A stretch of 64,000 nt of DNA from Neopestalotiopsis rosae (taxonomy: Eukaryota > Ascomycota > Sordariomycetes > Amphisphaeriales > Sporocadaceae), in the NCBI GenBank assembly GCA_023078685.1, contig JALGAS010000004.1, positions 4,588,001 through 4,652,000 of the forward strand, in the 5' to 3' direction. Below the pieces are notes generated by a model. That model was given only the letters and a program-made list of their open reading frames with translations. It ran no database searches and had not been told where the DNA came from. A program made the position numbers and the translations under genes. Shown piece after piece: positions 10,302 through 21,201 of this stretch (positions within the stretch are counted from its first letter, which is position 1; the number at the start of each line of letters is the position of its first letter).

Positions 10302-11483
10302 ATGCAGTTGACATCGCTGATTACCGCCGCCGGCCTGGCTGTTTCTACGACCAGTGCCTTTCTGCTACCTGTAACCGACATCTCCGATAACGATCATGTC
10401 ACAACCCTTCCTGTGCCCTCTGAGACGGATTTCAAGATTGCAGTTCCGGAGACCGCAGAGGCACAGAAACTCGAGCTATCATGCCCAGGTTGTCCTGTAC
10501 CAGTCGGTCACCACAAGGGTGACCACCGCAAGCCCCCCAAGGTCAAGACCGACATCCCGAGCCATCTGGAGCTGTCTTTCAGCATCGACCATGCCGCCGA
10601 TCACGACCGCCTGATGCTCAACGACTTCGAGCTCTACCCCCGTGGAATGAGGCTAGCTGATACTTTGGGCGCACAAGTGGTCCCTGATTCGGTTGAGACT
10701 AAGCACGAGGGCAAGCACAAGTTGCCCGGCCACCGAAAGCAACACATGCCCGTCATTCAGCCTCTTGGCTACGCCATGAGCACCGCTCCCGTCGCACAGA
10801 GCGTCGAGGATGACCTGGAGCTCGTCCAGATCGAGTTGCAGATCATTGAAGTTGGCAACGTCTTTGTTGATGGAGTACCTACCGTCGATATTCAGGTCAT
10901 CAAGACTCCCGAGGGCGGACTCATGATTGGAAGCATTCACACCACCGAGTCCGAGTCTCTCCCCAAGACGCCCATGGACAAGCAGGAGGAATGCACCACC
11001 ATGCTTTGCAAGTGGAGAGCTATGCTTTCGTCGTCCATGGGCCGCTTCCGTCCTCACTGTGGCGGTGGACGCCGACCTGCTCATGCTGCCGGACAGCTGG
11101 AAGGCCACCATGGACACCCTCACGGTCACGGACACGGACCCCACGGCCAGCAACACCGTCACCGTTTTAGCCATCTGCTCCGCAACATTGCTTCGCACAT
11201 TATTCTGCCCGTCGCTGTTGGTATTGCGGCAGGAGTTACCGCCAGCATTATTGGCATGATGGTCGGAACCGCCATTGTCTGGCTCTGGCGTGCTCTCTTC
11301 CGCCGTGGTGGTGCCCGCCGTCACCACCATCGCCGCGGTCACTCGACTCACAAGGCTGCCCGAAAGGGAGCTGCCGTCGAGGACGAAAAGGCTGGCTTGA
11401 TGTCTAACCAGGAGGACGACGTTGATGCACCCCCTGCTTACGTTGAGGAGGGTTTGGCCAACGATAAGCCATCTGAGAACTAA
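10302..11483 (+). CDS. Secretory, C-terminally membrane-anchored His-rich protein (DUF7728-like)
   Basis: The 393-residue product starts with a signal peptide (about 1-19). It continues with a lumenal/extracellular part containing a CPGC motif, an extended His/Gly stretch (about 270-290), one strong transmembrane helix (about 303-330), then an Arg/His-rich segment and an acidic tail with PPAY near the C terminus. This order matches a conserved fungal family that I associate with DUF7728. Its function is not known to me. PPxY is the usual docking motif for NEDD4/Rsp5-type ubiquitin ligases or arrestin adaptors, so turnover by ubiquitination is a reasonable inference. The start was chosen at the ATG that opens the signal peptide. 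Confidence 0.8.
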   Translation: MQLTSLITAAGLAVSTTSAFLLPVTDISDNDHVTTLPVPSETDFKIAVPETAEAQKLELSCPGCPVPVGHHKGDHRKPPKVKTDIPSHLELSFSIDHAADHDRLMLNDFELYPRGMRLADTLGAQVVPDSVETKHEGKHKLPGHRKQHMPVIQPLGYAMSTAPVAQSVEDDLELVQIELQIIEVGNVFVDGVPTVDIQVIKTPEGGLMIGSIHTTESESLPKTPMDKQEECTTMLCKWRAMLSSSMGRFRPHCGGGRRPAHAAGQLEGHHGHPHGHGHGPHGQQHRHRFSHLLRNIASHIILPVAVGIAAGVTASIIGMMVGTAIVWLWRALFRRGGARRHHHRRGHSTHKAARKGAAVEDEKAGLMSNQEDDVDAPPAYVEEGLANDKPSEN

Positions 11484-11927
11484 ATGGAAGAGCCTATCGT
11501 GAAGACTAGATGCTACAATGCTAGGAACCTGTAGTATCGAACCTATGCGCTCATACTCAATACCCTTAAAGAACAATAAGACGAGATCACCTCAGGAGAC
11601 AACTTATGGCGTTCAATGCTCGGGACCTTGAAAATGAAATATCATATAAATGTGGATGCGAAAGAGGCGTTTTGTACAAGATTATTTCGCGTGATGAGAT
11701 GAGAGACGGAGTTCATTCCTTTCATCCCCCGTGATGTTCTGTGATAGTATAGCCTTTCTGCTCTCTTATAGAGTTTGAGTTGGTAGCTACGTTCCTTTCA
11801 ATGATACCACCTTTGCAATGTGTAAGCGACGCCTCACTTAACACTGTTACATAAGTATTCATATGAGCCGCAATACGGCACATCGACTGTACGATCGAAT
11901 AACAGACAAGTTAGTAGTAAATTGCGA
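11484..11927. other. Short convergent intergenic region
   Basis: This is the shared 3' flank of two convergent genes. No further feature is seen. Confidence 0.5.
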
Positions 11928-13181
11928 TTAACGAGTGACATGACCGAACCAATCCATGATCTTCTGGCTCGAATAACTGGAAGCACCACTGTGGCAATGT
12001 GCAGAGGCGGCATGCTTGTCTCCAAATATCATCCACGTGGCATTCGTGCCAATAGTCTTTGCAACACGTTCCGGCTGTCCCTGAAAGAAGATGTCATCCT
12101 GAGCTTCGGCAATAAAGGCGGGCATCTTGATCATCTCCGCAACGCCGCCGTTCAGAGTCATCTTTTCCGTGATCTGCAGAATATCAAAGCCCGACTGCCG
12201 CTGGAACGAGAACTTGGCGTGGTCGTGGAACCAGCGCTGGTTCGTGCTGCGGGTATAGCCCTCGTCAAAGGCGGCGTCGCAGGCCCCGCGGTCGCCGCGC
12301 CGGTACGCCGCCAGGGCTTCGGGGAACGCCTGGCCGATGCAGTCCTGGAAGCTCCAGACGCCGTCGATGCACATGACGGCGGCCAGGCGGGGCTCGTGGG
12401 CCGCGGCGCGCGCCGAGAGGTAGCCGCCTAGACTCCAGCCGATGAGACCGATCTTTTTGAAATCGATGAAGGACAGCTGCGACTGGTTTTGCTCCTCTTT
12501 GATGTAGTCGAGAATGGGGCTCACGACCTTTTCCCACTCGGCGATGAAGCCGACTTGTTGCGTGTGCAACAGCGTAGGCTGGCCGGGCCCCTCGTACAGA
12601 ATCACATTGTAGCCGCGCTCGAGTGCCGGCACGGCAAAGGCGTGGTACGTCTCTTCGTAATTGCTGTCAAAGCCGCCCCCGACGAGCAGCGTCGGACGGG
12701 GACCCCCTTCTGATCCGGCAGCGGCAGCAGTCGGAGGAGCCTGGTAGATGATGATGGGGACGCTGAACCCGCTGTCCGTCTTGACCAGCGCGTGTCGCCC
12801 GGGAAGGGGCAGAAGCTCGTTGGCCTGGTCAAAGTACTTGCGCCAGAGGTCAAACGACTGCCGGAGCCGGGGGTCGGCCGGGTTCCCGTGGAGGAAGAAG
12901 TCGGCGACGAAAAAGTAGTGGCTGGCCCGAAAGTACATGTCGCGGAGGCTGGCGGGGGACATGGGGATCTTGTCCTCGTGGCTGCCATCCTCCTCGTCAG
13001 CGGCGGAGAGCACGCGCCGCGCCAGGGCTGACCACTCGTCGTACCAGCCCTCGATGTCGCCGGGCTTGATCCTTGGCAGGATGGCGAGCTGCTCGGCCAC
13101 GTCGCTGCCGCCGTAGCGGGCGATGCCCAACGAGCGCAGGGCCTCGTAGTGGAAGTTTGGGTCTTCAGATAGTCTGTTCAT
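11928..13181 (-). CDS. Alpha/beta hydrolase of the FrsA/Ayg1-like group
   Basis: One exon encodes 417 residues. About 140 mostly helical residues precede the hydrolase core, as in the DUF1100/FrsA group, which includes the Aspergillus melanin enzyme Ayg1 and 2,6-dihydropseudooxynicotine hydrolase. The nucleophile elbow is GWSLGG (Ser250), the acid is Asp362 or Asp363 (AEAQDDIF) and the histidine is His395 or His397 (HCHSGA). EGPGQP at 197-202 is the typical oxyanion-side strand. Such enzymes cleave C-C or ester bonds in polyketides and aromatic compounds. No signal peptide is present, so it is cytosolic. There is no polyketide synthase nearby in this window, so its substrate is open. Confidence 0.9.
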   Translation of the reverse strand: MNRLSEDPNFHYEALRSLGIARYGGSDVAEQLAILPRIKPGDIEGWYDEWSALARRVLSAADEEDGSHEDKIPMSPASLRDMYFRASHYFFVADFFLHGNPADPRLRQSFDLWRKYFDQANELLPLPGRHALVKTDSGFSVPIIIYQAPPTAAAAGSEGGPRPTLLVGGGFDSNYEETYHAFAVPALERGYNVILYEGPGQPTLLHTQQVGFIAEWEKVVSPILDYIKEEQNQSQLSFIDFKKIGLIGWSLGGYLSARAAAHEPRLAAVMCIDGVWSFQDCIGQAFPEALAAYRRGDRGACDAAFDEGYTRSTNQRWFHDHAKFSFQRQSGFDILQITEKMTLNGGVAEMIKMPAFIAEAQDDIFFQGQPERVAKTIGTNATWMIFGDKHAASAHCHSGASSYSSQKIMDWFGHVTR

Positions 13182-14364
13182 GATGATTTGGATTCGTTTT
13201 CTACCGTGCTGGATGGATTGGAGTGATTTGCTTGGACTGCCATGGCATGCCTCTTTATATACTCATTTTTGAGCCAAAAGATTCCGCCATTCGGGCTATT
13301 ATACTCCCCAGGACTGGACACGCAATACAATGCTGCATGTTGAAAACATGCATTTGCTTACTCACAGTTATGACGATTGATGTTCAGGACATGGTCGATG
13401 ACAGGCTTCAGAGCTTTGCTTGGCAATGTGATGGTATTCACTCGCTGCTCACAAACAGCGACTGAAGCGAATCAATGTTCATTTGCCCCCGAGATGGTGC
13501 GAATGTTCGGCCCGAACCATAGCCAACTGTGGCTTCGCGCTTATACTCAAGTAGCGAGCTGCAACACGGTTCATACTAAAAGTCCGCAAGGTCATGAGTA
13601 AGCTTAAGCATGGGGTATGGGTGCAGCATTGGTGCGAACGCTGACAACTACCACCCAAGACTATCTGACCTCAGTTCGCTTAATCAATACTGACCATGTA
13701 TGGCGATCTTGGTCAAAGTCAACTTCCCTCGGAGAATTGGGACATTATGAGAGGGGCTACCGGCAGCGATCATACAGAAACGCCGTGCCGGTCTGTACAC
13801 TCGTTCGGGGCCAACTCACCCAAATGTATGCTGAGCAGGCTATGACTTCGATTTCTTTTTGCCGGGGCAACTTGCAAGAAAGCGCACTCCACAGAAATGC
13901 CCATCTTGTCATTTTGGGAGCTTGGCGCTTGATTAGGAACTTAAAGCATTCGATCAAACGCAACATAGTATCGCGAAACCTATCGCAGCCCGACGATTCT
14001 ACCTTTGATAAAGACGCCGGCTAATGTGTCATACTGAGCAGACATCAAATGAGAAATTCATCCTTGGCGCGATTTTAGGCTAGGCAATCACAGTCTATAC
14101 AAGCTTTAAGCCGATACCACCTTTGACAACTGGTGAGAGGAATGAATATCTGGCAGTGATGGCACTTGAATCAATCAAACTTGCATCACGCCTATATTGT
14201 AATGGTACCATACGCCGATTTAGCTTCGGCACTTCACTCCTCGGTAGTATCACTGCTTTGCTAGTCCATCGTGCAACAAGGTATTAGAAGGATGCAGCCG
14301 CCCCATAATGGCTCGTTGTGCACTGAGGACAACAGTCTTTCACCGGCTTCCAAGTTCGTACACG
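13182..14364. other. Divergent intergenic region
   Basis: It lies between the leftward hydrolase and the rightward DUF8021 gene. Apart from the TATA-like site near its left end nothing is recognised; the open frames here lack protein character. Confidence 0.45.
13254..13261 (-). promoter_or_regulatory. Candidate TATA box of the hydrolase gene
   Basis: TATATAAA on the minus strand lies about 75 nt upstream of the start codon at 13181. Position and sequence fit a core promoter; motif match only. Confidence 0.4.
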
Positions 14365-15246
14365 ATGCATATCAATATTGTTTATACTGTCCTGTCGTTC
14401 ACTGCTACGGCCGCGGCAGCATGCTCGAGAGATCTACTTCAAAACGCAACTGCCCAATACCTGGCGTCTCAGACTTCGGGTCACGTTGGCATCTCAGCAC
14501 TGTCGAGTAAAGTCAACTACACGGAGAATGACATGCCAGTAGACATCAACACGGGCATCTTAACGCAGGCGCTCAAGGTTGATTTCAACCGAAGCACCCA
14601 CGACACGACCCAGTGCGCCACCTTTACCGAGCTCATCGTCACGGACCCAAAGCACCCCTACGTGATCGGCACGCGCATGGTCTTTGCGGGCGGCGACAAC
14701 AAGATAACCCTCATCGAATCCATCGTGACCGACGCGGGCGATTGGCTCTTCAACGCGACGGGCTACCTACACTGGAACGCGCAGGAGCGCTGGGACCCGA
14801 TCCCCGCGGACCGCCGCGACCGCCGCGCCGTCATCCAGGCCGCGGGCGACGCCTACTTTGACCGCTTCGCCAGCGCCAACGTGACGGTGCCCTGGGCGGC
14901 GTCGTGCGCGCGGCTCGAGGGGGGTTTGTACACGGACACGAACCGCACCGGCGCCCAGACGTGCAGCCTGGGCCTGCCCTCGACCGTCCGGGTCACGAAC
15001 CGCCGGTACGTGGTCGACGAGGAGATGGGCACCGTGGACATGTTTCTGGGGTTCCCGGGCCTCGATCGCTCCGCGGGTGAGAAGCCCGTGCCAGATAGTC
15101 ACTTTTTCCGGATCGAGAATGGAAGGATTAGGTACATTCATACCGTGTCGGCCTGTTTCAACGATGGGTGTGGCTTGAATGGGACGTTGCCGCTCTCGCG
15201 TATTCGACGGCCCATGTCGGTCAAAGATTCGAGACGATTGTGGTGA
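14365..15246 (+). CDS. Secreted DUF8021-domain protein
   Basis: The 293-residue product begins with a clear signal peptide (MHINIVYTVLSFTATAAAAC, cleavage near residue 19). The rest matches a fungal secreted family I know as DUF8021: an early Cys, a 'VNYTENDMPVDINTG' block, a Cys-containing 'DTTQCATFTELI', a 'PYVIGTRM' strand and a C-terminal Cys pair (SACFNDGC). Several N-glycosylation sequons are present. No enzymatic activity is established for the family to my knowledge. An upstream in-frame ATG at 14308 would add 19 residues and bury the signal peptide, so I prefer 14365. The middle of the gene is very GC-rich compared with its ends. Confidence 0.85.
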   Translation: MHINIVYTVLSFTATAAAACSRDLLQNATAQYLASQTSGHVGISALSSKVNYTENDMPVDINTGILTQALKVDFNRSTHDTTQCATFTELIVTDPKHPYVIGTRMVFAGGDNKITLIESIVTDAGDWLFNATGYLHWNAQERWDPIPADRRDRRAVIQAAGDAYFDRFASANVTVPWAASCARLEGGLYTDTNRTGAQTCSLGLPSTVRVTNRRYVVDEEMGTVDMFLGFPGLDRSAGEKPVPDSHFFRIENGRIRYIHTVSACFNDGCGLNGTLPLSRIRRPMSVKDSRRLW

Positions 15247-16968
15247 TGAGCTGGAAAGGCTTTGTGCAGGATAAAAGAGCCTCAATTGAATTTGTCCGGG
15301 GCAAGAGACAATATCGATATCCTTACTTCAGCAGATGCGCATCGCATGGCAAGGACCATGGCTCGGCGCATATGGTGCAGGTGGCCGGACCTTGCTTGGT
15401 GCACGTCATCTATTATTTGGCTCTTTACCTATATTCATCCTGTCACTACAAGATTGTACAGGACGATTGTATCAACCGCATGGTGCTATGATCGAATGTT
15501 CATGCTGTGACTACGATGCGGATACTTGATGGTAGCTGCGAGGAACATGATCAGGTTATTAAGCGCGCAAATCATCCAAATCAATTATTCCGCGCACGCA
15601 TATGTAGTGACAGCCGAGTTGAACACATGCCGGGCCACTGCAGTAGATGGACAGCAGGCACAAATAGGCTGAGATCGGTCCTTGCATGTGCATGCGGAAA
15701 GTCTTGCAGTGCTTCTCGGAACCGCCAGCAAGAAATCAGCGCAGGAGACCACACACACCAGTGGACAGAAATCCCAACTCCTCCCAAGCCAAACTAAGCT
15801 CCTGAAGCTTGTTCAGATCCGGCATGTGTTCGTTGCCAAGGCGCCTGGTCAGCGGCTGGCTGCGACCCCAGACGGCCGTATGCGGCGACTTGGGGTATTA
15901 TAGCGGACACGATATAGTATAGGCCCGGCCGCTAGGAGACGAGGTTTCCCCACAAACCTGGGGTATGGCAGCTGCTCATTGACGGCATTTCTTGCATCTC
16001 TCTTTCTTTTTTGTTTTTCTCGTGGGGCTCGGTTCGTCCCTCCGCATTGGGCCGATAGAACCACCGAGACTATGCTTATTTTTGCTGGACCCTCTACGCG
16101 ACTCTGCCCTGGTATCCCGCTTCTTCATACCCATCGTCAAATGCAATGGCGGAGTTTGTTCTAACTTATAGGTCTCCCGACTTTCAATAGCACGTGGTTC
16201 GGCAGCAAGCGAGCTGACAAAACCTCTGGCACTTGCAACTGTGAATAGTCGCACCCAAACTTCCCAGATTCTCGGAAGGCCGCCGTGGACATCTCGGCCT
16301 TTCTCCTACTCACGTGAAGAGAAAATATTACATCCCAGAAGCATTCATCAGCCAATCTCTGCTTGGACAAGCCGGGGTCTATTTCACTTTGGTCGGCCTT
16401 CATTCGGCCTTCTCGTCCGCCGCTACTGATACTTTCCGCTGCAAGACGCTGAAGGGAGCGGCGGCGCCCATGGAAAAAAGTAGCAGCACGTCCGCCATTC
16501 TGCTTTCTTCATCAGTCCATATTCTGGAGTCCTCTGAAAATAGTTCAGATACATGACACTTTCCGCCCCTGGATTCGGGCCTTTTGACAACGCAACCCTA
16601 TGTACCCCGTTCGAGGAAGCATGGCACGTGGGATATCTTGTGCAACACAACTCCGCCGCCCCGGGATTCGTTGATCATAGTGGGAAGTGGAGTAGAATCG
16701 ATAGGTCTCCAGGTCTAGCTATGCACCTGGACATCATGTTGGGCAAGAGTGTCCGCTGTCATTTCAGTACTGGACTGTGGCTTACCGCTTGGCACACGAT
16801 GTCGCCTCCTATGTCCCAAATCGTCGTCGTCTGCAGTAGAACGAATCAAGTCGTTGAGAGTATAAGTAGACGCGCACCTTCCTGTTCAACAAATGTCACC
16901 GGGATAAGCACATCACCAGCTCTGCAATCAATATACATCTTCCACTCGGCCCGAGTCAATCCAGAACG
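15247..16968. other. Intergenic, 1.7 kb, no gene recognised
   Basis: Several open frames of 60-150 codons occur but none has protein character. The right end is the promoter of the AA13 gene. Confidence 0.45.
16861..16868 (+). promoter_or_regulatory. Candidate TATA box of the AA13 gene
   Basis: TATAAGTA lies 108 nt upstream of the AA13 start codon. Motif match only. Confidence 0.35.
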
Positions 16969-18221
16969 ATGGTTTCGTCTATCCTCTCCTCGTTGATCTT
17001 TGCCTCTTCGGTTGCTGGCCACGGGTACCTGACTATTCCATCCAGCAGAACCCGTCTTGGGTTCGAGGTTAGTCGTTCGGTTATACAAGTATGATGATCA
17101 CTGCCCAATTCTGACTTTGCATAATATAGGCTGGTACCGATACTTGCCCAGAATGCACGATTTTGGAGCCGGTCGCTTCGTGGCCCGACCTTGACGTAGC
17201 GCCAGTCGGCCGCAGCGGCGTGTGCGGCTACAATGCCCGCGTCAGCGTCGACTATAACACCCCGGGCGCCTCTTGGGGCCAGTCCACCGTGGCCACCTAC
17301 ACGCCGGGACAGGTCGTCGACGTGCAGTGGTGCGTGGACGCCAATGGCGACCACGGCGGCATGTTCAGCTATCGCATCTGCCAGGACCAGGACATTGTCG
17401 ACAAGTTCCTGACGGCGGGCTACACGCCGACCGACGCCGAGAAGCAGGCGGCGCAGGACTGCTTCGACGCCGGCCTGCTCGAGTGCACCGACGTGTCCGG
17501 GCAGACGTGCGGCTACAACCCCGACTGTACCTCGGACCAGGCGTGCTACCGCAACGACTGGTTCACCTGCAACGCCTTCAACGCCGACAGCCGCCGCGGG
17601 TGCGAAGGTGTTGACAACGCGGCCCTCGGCTCCTGCGCCACCACCATTGCTGGCGGCTACACCGTGACCAAGAAGATCAAGATCCCCGACTACAGCTCGG
17701 CGCACACCCTACTGCAATTCAAGTGGAACTCGTTCCAGACGGGCCAGATTTACATCTCCTGCGCCGACATTGCCATTAGCGGCAGCGGCAGCGGCGGCGG
17801 ATCAACCTCGTCGTCGACTTCGACGGCAACGTCCACGACCCTGTCGACCAAGACGACGACCACCACCACCGCCACTTCCTCCACCTCGACGGCCTGCGCC
17901 AGCAGCGTCGCCAGCGTGGCCGTGAGCTTCTCCGAGTCCGTGACCACGGCCTACGGCGACACCATCAAGCTCGTGGGCTCCATCTCGCAGCTGGGCAGCT
18001 GGGCCGTCGCCAGCGCGCCCGCCATGTCGGCCGCGTCCTACACGGCCGCCAACCCCCTGTGGACCTACACGCTGTCGCTGCCCGCCGGCACCGCCTTTGA
18101 GTACAAGTTCGTCAAGGTCAGCTCCTCCGGGGCCGTCACCTGGGAGAGCGACCCCAACCGCTCCTACACGGTGCCGACCTCTTGCTCGACCACGGCGAGC
18201 GTGAGCGGTTCGTGGAGATGA
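16969..18221 (+). CDS. AA13 starch-active lytic polysaccharide monooxygenase with CBM20
   Basis: Two exons (16969-17067 and 17130-18221, phase 0 intron of 62 nt) encode 396 residues. After a 17-residue signal peptide the mature protein starts with His18 ([11 protein letters not shown]), the copper-brace histidine. The second copper His is His108 in NGDHGGMF, and Tyr241 in QIYISC is the likely axial residue. The many paired cysteines and '[12 protein letters not shown]' fit AA13, which oxidatively cleaves alpha-1,4-glucan. A Gly/Ser/Thr-rich linker (about 250-287) leads to a CBM20 starch-binding domain (about 290-396) with binding tryptophans near 324, 344 and 371. It is predicted to be secreted and to work with amylases on retrograded starch. 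The short first exon carries the signal peptide and catalytic His and would be missed without the intron. Confidence 0.95.
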
Positions 18222-19628
18222 AGATGAAGAAGAAGGTGGTGATGGCGATGAGAAGGAATACGGGTTTGACCGAATGTTGGTATTGTACATAAAATTCAAG
18301 ACTGAGGCCCGGAAGATGCACCGAAGGAAAGACTAACCTTGTTTACACAATATGGAATGATGCTGTCGTCCGTTGGGACAGTTGGTTGGTAGGCAGGCAG
18401 CATAGCATTTGTTTTTTTAAATCACAGTTTTTTTTTTTCCTTTTCTTTCCAATACCTACAAGTAAACTTGCGAGTGCACCCTGAAGACTTTATGACGTTA
18501 CAAAAAGAAAAGATGTGACGCGGCCGCGAGTTCAAGTCATTGCCCCTTTCGTACAATTCCATTCAATTTGGCACAATCCTGGATGGGGTTCCAGTGCAAT
18601 GCGACCGTAGATACTAGAAAATGTTCTAGCGCTGGAGGCTTTGGCTCTCTGGTGCGACATTGAAGGGCAGAAATAGCATTATTGGCCCGTACGTAAAAGA
18701 TTCAACCGCCGCGGCCCAGCCGTTGGTGGTGTTTATAGACTCCGTTGGTTGACCCTGGTTAAGTCTTGTTCGACCTGGAAATTGGAGATGGGCCAGGGGA
18801 GAACTGGGGTAGCTGGTGGTGATTTAGGCTTTGGACTAGAACCTCTTTGTAAAACCTTCTTTGAGTCCCTTTTTGAACATGTTCAGAACAAGAGATTGTC
18901 CAATTGTTTAGCGGGGACCATACCCAAATGCGCTATCCTCATTAACATGACCTGTACTGTCTCGTATCGTCTGTTGGGTGGCCGAGTGGTGGCAATAAAC
19001 ATGCCCAGACTCCGCGTGCTGGTGCCCGGCGAATGCCCGGCAGATTGGTCTCGATCCACCAAACACCCACTAGAGTCCAGCAACCCAGCCGAGTTTCACC
19101 ATCACGACCAGGGGGGACCCCCGAGTACCGGGATGCACCAGGTCCTCGGGGTGATCCCTCCGTCTCGATTACAGTGGGCGACGGCAGGAGACTGCCGAGT
19201 CATCAGACGACGCGCTCCAAATCCAATGTTTCCAGCACACTTCTGGCCCCGGAGCTCACTCTGACCAAGACCCGCGATCCGGGGTCGTAGCACTCTATTC
19301 GCGGACACGAACATGACATGATGGCCGGAAATGGAAAGGGGGGGCCATGGCTCCCTTAGTCAACTTCTTGCGATGACCACTATGGCAATTCCGGTGAGAG
19401 ACAAAATGGGTGCCCACTGAGGCTCTGCTTGACGTCGATGCGGCGGCATTCTATATAACTTGGCAAAGGAGCCTCCTTCTTTCAAGGCCTTCGTCTGCCA
19501 GTCATCACATTACTCAAGGATCTATCTGTATATACTACCTTTTCAACAAACTCGAAGGCCGGTCCTTGATCAACGTTCTTTTCGTCCTTCCTATTCCATA
19601 TTTATCCGGCTCCAAAAGAAAAGTCAAA
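18222..19628. other. Intergenic, 1.4 kb
   Basis: No gene is recognised. The region includes two short T runs around 18412-18440 and a TATA-like site near its right end (separate entry). Confidence 0.45.
19452..19458 (+). promoter_or_regulatory. Candidate TATA box of the secreted beta-rich protein gene
   Basis: TATATAA lies 177 nt upstream of the start codon at 19629, followed by a C/T-rich leader. Motif match only. Confidence 0.35.
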
Positions 19629-20435
19629 ATGAAGGGTGCCGCTGTCATTGCCCTGCTGCCCTCTGCGGCCATGGGCCTCAACCTCTTCCGCTCCGCACCC
19701 GCCGTGCTGCCCACCAAGACCCTCGGCCGCCGCGAGGACAGCTGGGGCGGCGCCGTCTCCCTGGGCCCCACCAAGTCGCGCATCACCAAGGCCGTGACCA
19801 CCATCACCCCCGGAGAGGCCCCCTCGTCTCAGACCGGCGAGCTCTTCCTGTGGCCCGGCATGTCCAACGGCACCGGCGACCTGGTGCAGACCACGCTCGA
19901 GTCGTGGCCCGACAACAGCTGGTGCGGCGCCTCCACCGGCGAGTGGTGCATCCGCTGCTCCCTCTTCGGATCCTTTGGCCAGCTCGACGGCGACTCGGCT
20001 GCCGTCTCCGGCGACATGAGCGTCGAGATTGTCTACGAGCTCCAGAGCGACGGTACCACCTGGCTCCAGACTGCCACCGATGTCGCCACCGGTACCCAGC
20101 TCAGCACCTTCTCGTACGACAGCGGCCCTTACATGGTAAGAACTCACTCAAGACTTCCCATCACATACGATACCCTCTGTTGTGCGAAAACCTTGTACTG
20201 ACTTTGATCTCACCGACAGACTGGATACGGTACTGGTACCGAGTGCGATGGTGGCTGCACCGGCACGGTCGCCGCCCAGACCTACAAGAACACCGTCATC
20301 ACCCTCTACGAGGCCGACTCGAGCTTTGGCGACACTATCGCCACCAGCCAGGGCGCCACCTACTCTGGTCTTACCAGCAGCGATGGCGGCAAGGTCTGGA
20401 CTATTGCCGAGATTGACATTCCTTCCATGTCCTAA
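19629..20435 (+). CDS. Secreted beta-rich protein, possible glutamic-peptidase-like (concanavalin A) fold
   Basis: Two exons (19629-20135 and 20220-20435, phase 0 intron) encode 240 residues. A hydrophobic leader (about 1-16) is followed by a short segment ending in LGRRED, a plausible kexin-type cleavage site, so the protein may be a pro-protein. The mature part is Gly/Ser/Thr-rich and strand-like, with two Cys pairs (WCGASTGEWC and ECDGGC). DSWGGAV near the mature N terminus and GDLVQTTLESW further on recall the layout of fungal glutamic peptidases (eqolisins), but I cannot place the catalytic Glu with confidence. It could simply be another secreted beta-sandwich protein. Function unassigned. 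Confidence 0.8.
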
Positions 20436-20667
20436 GTGTGGTGAAACAGCAATGCATTGCAACGCAATTACATTTCTTGTATATATAAAACCTAAAATCA
20501 ATGTGTGTATATTGTCATCAGCTGTCAAGTGTGCATCGAATCTCATGTGCACTTATGCGGAGCTGGAGTGTTGAAGAATGAAATTACCATGAAATAAGCA
20601 GTCAATTCAATGCCCGAGCTTGTAACCCCAAAAGCCTCCTTGATCTTCGAGTTATTCTCGAAGCCCA

Positions 20668-21201
20668 TCATGCCAGTGCCTTTGCGTACCGATCCAACTT
20701 CTCTTGTGGCCAGTAGTCCTTGCGATTGTAATACCCCGTCATATGGGGCACATCGTCACTGAGCACCACCCACGGCTGCTTGGTACTGGTGAAAATGTGC
20801 ATATCGGGCGCAAACCCCCACGCATCCGGCTGATCCAGCGTCCCGACCCTGACCATCTTGAGGCGGTCCTGCCCGCCGTAATGGCTCCACACGGCGACGC
20901 GGCACACGGGACACCGGGCCACAGTCTGCGACGTTCCGGACTCGGCGGGAATCTGCACGAGCTCCGGCTGTTGCTGCTGCTGCTGCGAAGCCTTCCGGGC
21001 CGGGCAGCGCACGACGTCGCTCTCGTACATGGCGTTGAGCGCGAACGCGGTGCCCGTCTCCCGCTGGCAGTACCGGCAGTGGCACGCGTGGATGTAAATG
21101 GGGCGCTGGGAGAGCGTGTAGCGCACGGCGCGGCACCCGCAGCCCCCCGTGAATGGGCCCTCGGGCAGCTGGGACGGCGCTCCTCTAGTTTCGTGGGTCA
21201 T
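20668..21201 (-). CDS. GFA/CENP-V family zinc-binding protein
   Basis: The 177-residue product has the zinc ligand pattern of the GFA fold: Cys21 and Cys23 (GGCGCRAVRY), Cys40/42/45 (CHCRYC) and a CPVC pair at 97-100. Named after glutathione-dependent formaldehyde-activating enzyme, the family is broad in fungi and most members have no proven activity. A short polyglutamine run (73-78, CAG/CTG-type repeat) sits between the second and third zinc motifs, where members vary in length. The ATG at 21201 is the first true ATG of the frame. The gene converges with the secreted protein gene on its left, 232 nt apart. Confidence 0.88.
   Translation of the reverse strand: MTHETRGAPSQLPEGPFTGGCGCRAVRYTLSQRPIYIHACHCRYCQRETGTAFALNAMYESDVVRCPARKASQQQQQQPELVQIPAESGTSQTVARCPVCRVAVWSHYGGQDRLKMVRVGTLDQPDAWGFAPDMHIFTSTKQPWVVLSDDVPHMTGYYNRKDYWPQEKLDRYAKALA

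Noticed and set aside
10653..11576. 307-codon minus-strand frame across the His-rich membrane protein
   Set aside because: Antisense to a gene with signal peptide, membrane helix and conserved tail; no domain in the antisense product.
18749..19264. 171-codon + strand frame
   Set aside because: No domain, odd composition and no splice-supported continuation; chance frame in intergenic DNA.
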